Assembly: GCA_026545765.1 (NCBI GenBank)
Contig: CM048839.1
Coordinates: 19,530,566 to 19,594,565 of the forward strand
Origin: Plantago major
Taxonomy: Eukaryota; Streptophyta; Magnoliopsida; Lamiales; Plantaginaceae
DNA: 64,000 nucleotides
Direction: 5' to 3'
Of this stretch, positions 54,471 through 64,000 are shown in pieces. Position numbers and translations under genes: made by a program. The notes beneath the pieces are model-generated. The model searched no databases. It saw only the letters and a list, made by a program, of their open reading frames with translations, and was not told where the DNA came from. Position 1 is the first letter of the stretch, and every line of letters begins with the position of its first letter.

Positions 54471-56651
54471 AACAAACCGATGCTTAATTGACCTAGCTAG
54501 ACCTTCAATAATAACTTTTTTACTTTTCCTTTTGGGGCGTTTCTTTTATCTTCCAACCTAAACCAGTTGTCTTTTGCATCCGGCAAATAGACATAACTTG
54601 CGTTTTCGCATATCACTTCACTTTAGTTAGGGAAAAATTGAAATGGTACGAGAAGAGTTCTCAATCTCTTAAACATCGTTAAACTTTGAGGGTATTACAA
54701 TCATTCATTCTTAAATATGTGGCGTTCTTATTGCACCTTGCTGGGACCAACCATCCGCACCACTTAGGGGTAGTAATGGTCCCACTCCGATAAAGTTATA
54801 TTGTCAAATTTCTTATGTTCCAATATTCATTAACAAAACAGTCTTTAAAGTCGAGTTTCATTTAAATTCTTAGGTATTGGCGAAACCAAGCCAATTTCAC
54901 GATTGAAGAGATGGGAGATTAGCCACATGCATTTGTTTTACCACAACTTAGTTTGAGGTGAATATGAATGTGTATACTGTATAGTATCTTAACATAAGGG
55001 GAGGAAGGAGAGTACCTTGGAATGGATCCAATTTATCTTTATTTCTTCTTCTCTATATTTGGGTCGTCTGTCCTACTACTCCGCTTATTAACTTGATGCC
55101 TCATGATTATATGTTGCACTCATAAATTTAATTATGACGGTGTATATTTATTTAACAACCATCTAACAGTTAACTACTCATTCAAATGTTAATTGTTTTA
55201 ATTTACATACACATCTTAAATACTTATCCATCAGTCATCACAATCCAACTATGCAAGGTTTGGGTTTGTGGCTTTATGCGATCGCGTTAAAGATACTCCT
55301 TATTTGCATCTGTATTTTTCTTTATTTATACTATGCAATACGTTATTATAAAAAAAATTGTTTTGGATTGAAATTAAATGGAATAAAATAAATATGGGTT
55401 GGTTTGAATTTATAATAAACTTTAGGGTTATGAATTGAATGTTAAATAATTAAGAGGGGTTAATTGTAATTTGTAAAATATAGAAAATCATTTCCGAAAA
55501 AATTGATGTCATTAATGGTCCGCCATATGGGACAGATCCATTGACTTTTGAACTAAAACATAATTGATTTATGAAACTTGTTCAGTGGTGTTATTGTTCA
55601 AATGCGAGGAACTTTCTTGTTAATAGGGTGTTTATCAGGTGGATTTGGTGTAATTTTTCCTAAATGTTATACTCCCAATCGCTTATACTCCCTCCGTCTC
55701 GGTTTCATCTTCCCACGGGCCCGGACACAAGATTTAAGAGAAAGATGAATAAAGTAAGAGAGATGGTGATAAAGTAGAAAAGAGAGTGAATAAAGTATGA
55801 CAAAAATTGAATAAAGTAGGAGATATATTGTATAGGAGAGAGATTTTCCATTTAAAGAATGAGAAGATGAAGTTGGGATGGTCGAAAATGGAATGCGGGA
55901 AGATAAAACTGGAGTATCAAATTATGTATCAACTATCCATGAAGTATCAACGATAGTAGTTATTAATTTATTACCGCAATATATTTCCAGCTACATTTCC
56001 TTCACACGCACCAACACGCTTACTGCGTGAAAACATAGGAGAGAGAGAGTTGTGCAGTACTGGTAGTAGTAAATGATTATAAATCCCCATAAATCTCTTC
56101 TTCATGGAAAACAAGAAATTAAGCTGGTACAGTATATTGTGATTGTACACAAAACAAGAACGAACGTTACAAAATCAAGAATAAGTGAAACAAAAGTTGA
56201 ATTCATTTCATTTCATTTCATTGTTTACTCTCTAATCTCGGAGTGAAGGCGGCTTTTCGTTTTTTTGATACATACAAGCAAGCAAAATACAAAATACACT
56301 CAATTGGCTCTTTCTTTCTCTTGGCTTTTTTCCTACTTTTATAGCTTTGCTTGTGAGCTCAGTTTCAGTTTTTCCGGCTTCCTTTCTTGTTCCTTTTCCT
56401 CCCCCCTTAAAAACTCCAACTGGGTTTTTCTCCTTCATTTAATTACTACTTTAATATTCTTTCGTCGTTGTTGTTGATTTTATTGTTGGTTTAATCTATC
56501 TATCTATCAAATCGTCCTTCTTGTTTTGATCGGATCTGAAAAGGACATGCCTTGTTGCAGCAGTATATACCACAAACGGTGCCAAGTTAGTTTACTTTCT
56601 TGATAGGGATGAGAGATTGTTCAGACACTTCTGCTCTCAAATAATCATCAG
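54471..56651. other. Region upstream of the kinase gene
   Basis: Intergenic, with one MITE (55685-55917). The last several hundred bases probably hold the promoter and first non-coding exon of the kinase gene; CT-rich leader-like sequence runs from about 56,290 to 56,460. No TATA I can assign firmly. Confidence 0.4.
55685..55917. repeat. Stowaway-like MITE
   Basis: ACTCCCTCCGTCTCGGTTTC...ATCTTCCCACG at the left, inverse GCGGGAAGATAAAACTGGAG at the right; TA flanks. Lies about 1.3 kb upstream of the kinase start codon. Confidence 0.8.
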
Positions 56652-57230
56652 GTGAAAATTAATATTCTTGTTTTTTTTCTGTATTGTGTTAGTTCTCCTA
56701 TTTTGTGGGATTTGTTTGATGTTTACTTCTTTTTAAGGTGAACTATTAGCCTTTGAATTTGATGAAAATGAAGATGAAATCACTCAGTAATCAAGAAATT
56801 ATTGGGTTTTTTTTCTGTTTAGTAATGCTGTTGATTGTAGAAATAGAGGAATTTGTTGGATAAAGCAGTTTTGTAAATTAGGTCTAAATGTCCTGTTTCA
56901 AGAGTGGCATGGATGATTGAGTCAAAAATTTTGTTCATCTCTCAAGTACTATAATATATTAATACTACTCTCTAAGTGACATATGATTCCTAGCTTCAAT
57001 AGTTTCTTTCAAGTGCATTTGTAAGTTATGATTCTTAGGTTCAACAGATGGCCATTGGCTTATTTTCCGAAAAACCGTTCTTGAATTATTCAAGTATGTT
57101 CTGGTTTGAGAAATGGATTCATGGAAATGTTGGTATAATTCTTTCACACACTGGATGATGTTTGAAATTTTTATTTTAAATCATGCTTAATTTGGTCTGA
57201 TTCCGTCCGTTTGATGTTGAATTGTTTCAG
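56652..57230 (+). other. Probable 5'-UTR intron of the kinase gene
   Basis: Donor ATCATCAG|GTGAAAAT at 56651/56652 and acceptor GAATTGTTTCAG|TGATGATG at 57230/57231, two bases before the start codon. T-rich intron. Inferred from splice-site consensus and the adjacent ATG. Confidence 0.6.
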
Positions 57231-57232
57231 TG

Positions 57233-60042
57233 ATGATGCCGTACTCAAGAGAATCACTAGTTGAGGGCGTACGTTCCCTACAGGTGAGTTCCAATTCCTC
57301 ATCCTTGCCTCAGTTGCCCGGTATGAACCGGCCTCCTCCTCATCAGCCGAGTACAAAACAATACTTGTACCATGTTAGCTCGTCTGAATCTAATGCTGCA
57401 CCCAATGATAACCGAAAAACTACCAAGTACACTACTGCTGTTTCGAAACGGTCCCACAAACCACCTTTCCAAGTCACGCGGACAGAGGAAAATGACAGCA
57501 GGTTCAGTAAAGGTAAGGAGCAACTACGTAGCACCGAAGATCAAGACAATGATAAACGTGCTGATCGCGCTCTGGCATCAGAAACCAATGGTTTTGTAAA
57601 TGATTCTGAAAATAACGATTCTGGTGATATAACGAAAAAATCAGTTGACAGTGGTAAAAGTCTCAATTCCAATGGCGTACTGGAAACGGCTTCTGAGCTT
57701 CTAAAAGCTAATGTACCATCTAAACCGGGATTTGGTAACTGTCCAAGCCCTCAAAACAGTTTTTACTCCACTTCACAATTTACTGAGGCTAAAGAGAGTT
57801 TCACCAATACAGAACTTAGTGAAAGTCCAAGCAGTGTTGCAAAATCTGGCGAAAGTGAGGAAATTAGGAAGACTACCAGTATTTATCGAGGCAGTACTGG
57901 TAGTGATTTAAGTGACGAGAGCAGTTCAAGTAGTTTCGCCAGTGCTACCTACAAACCACACAAAGCCAATGATGTAAGATGGGAAGCAATTCAAGCTGTC
58001 AGAAGCCGTAACAACGGAGCATTAGACTTGAAAAACTTTCGGATTTTTAAACGGCTGGGTTCCGGAGATATTGGAAGTGTTCATTTGGCAGAGTTGATCG
58101 GGACTAGAACTTGCTTTGCCATGAAAGTGATGGATAAAGAAGCTTTAGTGAGTCGGAAGAAAATTCTTAGAGCTCAGACGGAAAGAGAGATTCTTCAGTC
58201 TCTTGATCATCCGTTTCTTCCCACTTTGTATACTCATTTTGAGACCGAGAAGTTATCTTTTCTGGTGATGGAATTTTGCCCTGGCGGAGATTTGCATGCT
58301 CTACGGCAAAGACAACCTGGCAAATTTTTCCCGGAGCATGCCGCCAGGTAAATCTTACTGAGAAACACTTTCCTGTACTAGTCTAATTGTTTGTCTTAAA
58401 TTTGAAATTCATTTGAGATGAGATCATCTTATGAACTAAATATTTCCGGTAGTTTATGTAGCGTCTCTTGGTTGCGATATACTTTAGTTGCTATATGAAT
58501 TAAAAATTTGAGAAATTAGAGCTTTTTTTGTAGCAAGTTTATTTAGAATTTTACTATGTATCTGGCATATCTGACTTGAAGCGACTTCTTGTTCCTTTAT
58601 TTACGTAACATGTAAATCAAGACTACCCGATGCTGATGCAGCTTGTGTTCTTTGTGTGTTCTTTTGGAAGTTATAGAACAATTTAAAGTACTATTTCTTT
58701 ATGCAACGAATAAAAAAGCCGTTGAGCGTCTGAAACTGTAGAGTGCAGTAATTGCCTGTTCGTTTCTTATACTATGGATACTGATACATTTAACGCATTT
58801 TGCATTATCGGAAAGTTGAAGCAATATTAAGATATATGAAGTGAAACCTTTGGGAAATGAAGCTTAATAGCAACTAGCAGGCGTATTTAGAACGTTGTTT
58901 TCTAAAAGAAAGAGAGATTCTGGTATGTCTGACTTAATCCAAGATCTCGTCTCTATTTTATGTGACATGTGCTCTAAACTACTGAATCTGATGCATTTTG
59001 TGTTCTTTTGAAAAGTTGTAGACATGTTATGGTAATTAGGTTGATGATACTGATGCATTGAAAGTATATTTGGAATACGGAGGAAATACTTAGATCGTTT
59101 GCGTAAACATAAAGTGCACATTGATTTCTTAACCCAGAAAGCAAGTTAATGTGTTGTAATTTATGCTCCCTTTTCAGGTTTTACGTAGCTGAGGTTCTCC
59201 TGTCGTTAGAGTACCTCCACATGCTTGGAATCATTTACAGAGATTTGAAACCAGAAAACGTTCTGGTAAGAGAAGATGGACACATAATGCTCTCAGATTT
59301 TGACCTCTCCTTGAGGTGTGCCGTGAGTCCAACACTAGTCAAATCCTCAAGTCCCACCTTGAACTCCAAGGAATCATCGGCCTACTGTGCACAACCTGCT
59401 TGCATCCAGCCATCCTGCGCCATTGAGCCATCCTGCATCCAACCCACCTGTTTCGGGCCAAGATTCCTATCCAGGCCCAAAAAGGAGAAGAAGAAGTCGA
59501 AACCAAAGACAGAAATCCACAGCCAAGTTACCCCTTTACCTGAATTAATGGCAGAGCCCACAGATGCCCGATCAATGTCATTTGTCGGTACGCACGAGTA
59601 TCTCGCTCCGGAAATAATCAAAGGCGAAGGACATGGCAGTGCAGTCGACTGGTGGACGTTTGGCATTTTTCTATATGAGCTATTGTTTGGAAGAACGCCT
59701 TTCAAGGGCGCTGGAAATCGAGCCACGTTGTTTAATGTCGTTGGCCAGCCGTTGAGATTTCCTGAAACGCCCTCGGTTAGCTTTGCTGCAAGGGACCTGA
59801 TCAGGGGGCTTCTGGTAAAAGAGCCACAGAATCGGCTTGCTTATAGGCGTGGGGCAACCGAGATAAAGCAGCATCCGTTCTTTCAGAGTGTAAACTGGGC
59901 ACTTATTCGTTGCGCTAGTCCGCCAGATGTACCTGCACCGTTCGTCATGCATGACGGGGCCGTACCAGCACCTTCTGCAGGGAAGATGCAGGGGGTTGAT
60001 GTAAAGCCTTCTGGCAATTACTATGAGATTGATTTCTTCTGA
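57233..60042 (+). CDS. D6PKL: AGC-VIII protein kinase, D6PK-like
   Basis: Two exons, 57233-58347 and 59178-60042 (GT-AG intron inside the kinase domain, where this subfamily keeps one), 659 aa. ATG 57233 or 57236 starts MMPYSRES. Residues 1-265 are Ser/Asn-rich and disordered. Kinase domain from about 268: Gly loop [11 protein letters not shown], catalytic Lys298 ([11 protein letters not shown]), [10 protein letters not shown] (Asp394), DFD at 412-414 in place of DFG, typical of plant AGC-VIII. A Cys-rich insert with [16 protein letters not shown] and a basic [10 protein letters not shown] run follows; in the family this insert aids plasma-membrane binding. Activation segment is [17 protein letters not shown] (about 500-518). 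It ends EIDFF, a PDK1-docking (PIF-like) tail. D6PK kinases phosphorylate PIN auxin exporters; this substrate is family knowledge. All key residues are intact. Confidence 0.93.
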
Positions 60043-61754
60043 CTGTTCTTTTTTCTCCATGCCTTGTGGAAATCGTATGCTCCAAGGTAATTGTTTCGTT
60101 TGGATTAACGTGAATTTGTTGATCCTTTATTGAACTACAAGTGTAAATTGTTTCAACGAATTAATAATCTTGTTAAACTTCCTGAGTTCCCTTTATATTT
60201 AGCAAAACATAGAAGTAACAGAAAACAACTGGTTGTTGTTCCACTGTGTTGAGCTTCTGTTTTGCTGAATTGTACGTATGGGGTGAATTCGACGGACATA
60301 TCCTGCAGATCAAAACGAGCAGTCGAGCAGACGCATTGCTCCAAATAGACGAACGGCTTCCATTACATTGCATATCATCAAAACTGTTCGGAGTAATTGG
60401 GAAGGGGGAAACTTAGCTCTTGACACAAGTAACAGCGCCATATACCTGGCATACTTGTACCAGCAATCGCAATCCCTGAAAGTAATGTCCCGCACAAATA
60501 GAGGATTTGGGGTCACATGATTCGGTTTACCAATGCATTCCAAAAACGCAGTTCATTTACGCATCAATTTGCTAATTTTGGTGAATCGGACGAGGAAAGC
60601 CAAATATGGTGAAAGGAATGGAGGGAACTAGGGAAGCAACTAAGGACTAGCTTTTAGGACGAGGAGTAGATCTTATGTGCGGATGTTTGAGTCTAGCAAA
60701 TCACATTTCGTGTAGTAGCGAATCACGTTAGTAAATTAGAGCTTTGAAGTTTGATGGTCGCTCAATATTAAACAAAACAAACTGATAGATGATAATGACA
60801 GTTGATACATAAAGTAGATTTTTAAATCAGTTTACTCGTTAAACATACTTATTCAAAAGTGATTGGTATATAGAGTATATTTTCAAATAAGTCACTTTGT
60901 TGGTGTTCACCAAACATTCTTGGTCAAAATCATCTATTTTAATCAAATAAGTTGAAATCAGTGACTGGTTAGGTCGCGTCAAACACACATTGACAATATA
61001 TTAGAAGTAGAATATCAGTTCTAGTATTTTTAATCCGATCATTGTTTTTGCCCAATTTTGATATTGAGCTCGGAGATGTACATTGTCGTGATATTACTTC
61101 CGTTCCGAAAAACTTCACAAACTAGATTTCCATTTTAGTTTTCCATAGGAAAACTAAAATAAATTACTTTACAAAACACCTACTAATAGACACCTTACTT
61201 GTAAAAGCAGTAGAATCAAAGATACGAGTCGATGTTACAAGATCATGATGCTTCATTTTCCTCAAAAATGACTTCTTTGTGCAATCATCATAGTAGTAGT
61301 ATATACTTTGCGTTGCGTGCGTGCAACATAAATTTGGTTGTGGGTCATGATTCAGTCTAAGCTAGAATCAGTGTGTTATAAGTTGAAGTTCTGTCTTAAG
61401 CTACACATCGTACCAGTAGCTAATCATTAACCTGCTTCACTAAAATCTTTTTTACCTCAAGGGCATAACTCCAGTCTATGTTCATCAAACTGAAAAGTTT
61501 ACTAATCACATATTCAGTTCAAGCATTTTAATTACCAGTTAAAATAGCCTAATGAAAGCAGCTGTAAGCCTGTCAACAATAATGGAACTGGAACATTGAC
61601 AAAATTGTAGAGGGAAAGTTAACCACCAAGAAATCCCCTTCTATTTCTGTACACAAGAAGAGAATCCACAATCCTTAATTACATCACACCAACCAAATAA
61701 CTCCTAGTTTAACCCACAACTAAAAAAACATGATCTAAAACTAAAAAAACTATA
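60043..61754. other. Intergenic region between kinase and ARM-repeat gene
   Basis: Probably 3'UTRs at both sides. No ORF or repeat I recognise; ATTACTTCCGTTCCGAAAAA at about 61,095 may be the left end of a decayed MITE. Confidence 0.5.
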
Positions 61755-63099
61755 TCATGTCCTAAGTTTGGCTATCATCTCCTCCACCATCTCATTGCAA
61801 GTTCCAGCTCTTTCTCCTCTATCAATCTGCCTCATAACCTTCGCAAACATCACGTTCTTCTTCGAATGCTTACCCCTTGATGAGGAAGATCCACCATTCG
61901 AGCAATCCCTAAGAAGCAAGAGCAAAGCATTCGCCTTCTCTCTCCCTCGCCATGTACCGTCTACACTCAGCTGTAGCAATCCTGGCATAATGCCCTCTCG
62001 TAAAATCAACCCTCTATATGTCTCCCTTGAGCTCTTGCATATCATCACTAGTATACCCGCTGCGTGCTCTTTGCATGTTTCGGATCCCTCCTCCACTGCT
62101 TCGACTAGCATTTGGATCACGGAGCCAATTTCTAAAACCTGAAATAAATGCAATAGCTGTTAAGGACGTATTCAACAAATTAGCTGATAAATTAGTTGAT
62201 ATTTTGTAAGCTGGAATAAAGAAACTGATAACATAGCCCCTTTTTATATAACCTAGCCTGATTAAATTTTCAAATCAGTGTGGTGATCGCCTGGTCGGCT
62301 ACTAAAAGACATACATTTGGTCAGAGGTCCAAATAAGCTGATAAGTTAATGCTAAACAGAGTGTCAGTTTTATTAAGATAACAAAAGACTAAGTGACTGA
62401 TTTTACCTGATTCAGAGCAACATCTGACAGGGAAACCATTGATTCCAGCAAGGCCATGGCCTTCTCCACTACATCTGACGATTTATCCGATTGGTAAACC
62501 AACTGAATCAAAGAGATTAGGCCACCAGAAAGCAGGATTGGTGTGATATATTGCGATGAAGTTGAGAGATTTTGTAGTGTGGATATGATATCTAGTTTAG
62601 CCTGATGACTGATGATTTGACAAGAATCTAAGAGCTCAAAAAGGAGCTGAACCGCACCGGAAGATGCTATTTCAGGCTTATTTGCTGAGCATGATGACAA
62701 AATCAACAGAGATGTCAATGCAATATCGATCAGTGATTCATTTTGCCACTGAATGATCTTCAAAATTGCTGGTATAGCACCGGATTTCGCTATGCATAGT
62801 TTATTCCTGCAACAAGTAATAATCAATTCAGTGAAACTGATCATTTTATATAGTTCATTCGTAACTACAAGGTCTATCAACGGAGTGTCAACCGACCTTT
62901 CACTGCCAAAGGCAAGATTGAGCAGAGCAAACAGAGCAGCCTCGACGGACTCATAATCTTGGCTATGAAGCATGAAAACCAGCTGAGAAATGACACCTTT
63001 TTCAGCTAACCTCTGCTTCTGCTTACTATTAAGGTTCCCGATTTCTCGGGCAGCCAAGATCTGAGCTTCTCGCTCGCCGAATAGAAGGGCTTCAGCCAT
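61755..63099 (-). CDS. ARM-repeat protein (U-box-type ARM domain without U-box)
   Basis: Three exons on the minus strand: 63099-62897, 62806-62407 and 62138-61755, phases matching, 328 aa; ATG 63099, TGA 61755-61757. N-terminus MAEALLFGEREAQILAAREI; ARM-type helices follow: VISQLVFMLHSQDYESVEAAL, AIPAILKIIQWQNESLIDIA, AVQLLFELLDSC, SVIQMLVEAVEEGSETCKEHA. The C-terminus GREKANALLLLLRDCS and a Ser/Lys tail resemble the ARM part of plant U-box E3 ligases and related ARM-only proteins. No U-box is present, so a binding or scaffold role is likelier than ligase activity. Intron 1 (62807-62896) is 90 bp and contains no in-frame stop, so its retention would add 30 residues. Confidence 0.85.
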
Positions 63100-64000
63100 G
63101 CTGGTGAGCTAGAGCAAGAGCCCAACTATTGGCTAGTGTTGGTTTGTAGTAAAGCTCAATTTTGATATATGCAGGTAAGATGAAATGTAGTTGTTGTTGT
63201 TATAATGCACTAGTGTGATTGCTTGAGATGGATGCAAGGTTTTTTTTCTTTCACTTTATGGAGTCTTTTTTTTTCTTTGTATTTGTTTGAGATGGAAGCA
63301 AAGCAAAGCAAAGTAGTGTTTCAGCTTTAAGTAACTGCCTGCCTTATTTAGAAATACCTTGAAGTGAATCTCTCGCTTTCCTTATATAGAAGCCACCGCC
63401 GTTTTCAACTTATAAATTAAAAATAGTTTTCTGCATCAGAGGTGGTGTGATATTCTGTGCCTGCATCCCCATAACTGGAAAAATACCCGCCCATTGCCAC
63501 CATTTTCTTTAATCGATGCGGTCCTCCTTAGACGATATCAAAGTTAAAAACGATACAACTTGTGTTGGAGAGTATATCAAAGAATTTTTACGATTGTACC
63601 AGAACTACTTAGTTTACGAGCTTATCTGAAACTAAACTAGACTATCTTTAATAAAATGTGGCCCGTGGTTGAGCCTTAGCTATAACCATTAAATAGTTCC
63701 AGTAGATTATACTTGTAACAAAAAAGTCTCTAATAACCAACCCGTTCAAACTCAAATACGCAATGGAGCTTCTTAATTTTCTTTTACTTTAAATCTTTAA
63801 TCTTGCGGTAGGTCAGTTGCAAAATATACTTAAATCGTGTTAAGCATGCTTTATGCAGTTATGCTTGGTCTATTTTCCTTTTTGTTATTATTATGTTCTT
63901 CCTTAAACACGTGTCTTAATAAAAAAAGCTTCTGAATTACTTTTACACCAAATTATTTGAAATATAACGTACAAAATCTCATGGTATGATTATAATGATT
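63100..64000. other. Upstream region of the ARM-repeat gene
   Basis: Holds its presumed promoter and leader on the minus strand: T-rich tracts at 63,239-63,280 and TTCCTTATATAGAAGC (minus-strand TATATAAGG) near 63,380, about 280 bp upstream of the ATG. Beyond that it is AT-rich with nothing recognised. Confidence 0.45.

Noticed and set aside
3004-55917. Inverted repeats as a possible CRISPR-like or regulated array
   Set aside because: The repeats are dispersed Stowaway-like MITEs with TA flanks, not evenly spaced, and the host is a plant.
57299-60060. Minus-strand ORFs across the kinase exons
   Set aside because: Antisense shadows of a well-supported kinase coding sequence.

Overview
The window is AT-rich plant nuclear DNA, most likely from a eudicot. 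The evidence is plant gene families with GT-AG introns, a chloroplast-targeted ABC transporter, an AGC-VIII kinase, and a dense load of plant transposons and MITEs. I cannot fix the species from sequence alone.

I support six host protein-coding genes. They are: (1) a single-exon SIAMESE-RELATED cyclin-dependent kinase inhibitor, 4208-4510 (+); (2) a single-exon F-box/LRR protein, 20816-22186 (-); (3) an 18-exon half-size ABC transporter of the ABCB26/TAP1 type, 25646-31834 (+), whose exons join in frame into 706 aa; (4) a three-exon gene for a 116-aa plant protein of unknown function, 34560-36899 (+), too fragmented to show as one long ORF; (5) a two-exon D6PK-like AGC-VIII kinase of 659 aa with a 5'-UTR intron, 57233-60042 (+); (6) a three-exon ARM-repeat protein of 328 aa, 61755-63099 (-). 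A probable LEA-like fragment lies at 19977-20420.

The space between genes is mostly mobile DNA. 1-3600 holds a PIF/Harbinger transposase remnant, an inverted pair of 0.7-0.9 kb MITE-like copies and Stowaway-like MITEs. 6658-12585 is a Ty1/copia element with both LTRs; a 1193-bp non-autonomous CACTA element is nested in its gag, and its RNase H is deleted. 12592-20800 is gene-poor, with a LINE zinc-finger remnant. 22785-24721 and 32882-33975 hold fold-back or TIR elements and tandem repeats. 39520-42070 is peppered with an AAACTAGACAAT motif. 42421-49885 (-) is a decayed endogenous caulimovirid (pararetrovirus). It has movement, coat, protease, RT and RNase H regions, a second ORF, and an intergenic region with a tRNA-Met primer-binding site, all in circularly permuted order. 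A second CACTA element at 50215-51283 is related to the first. 51380-56000 holds further repeats and a Stowaway-like MITE.

The host genes are functionally unrelated and show no clustering. I found no clearly new biological system. The most instructive structures are the two CACTA elements with variant-swapped subterminal hairpins, the permuted viral integrant and the copia/CACTA nest.
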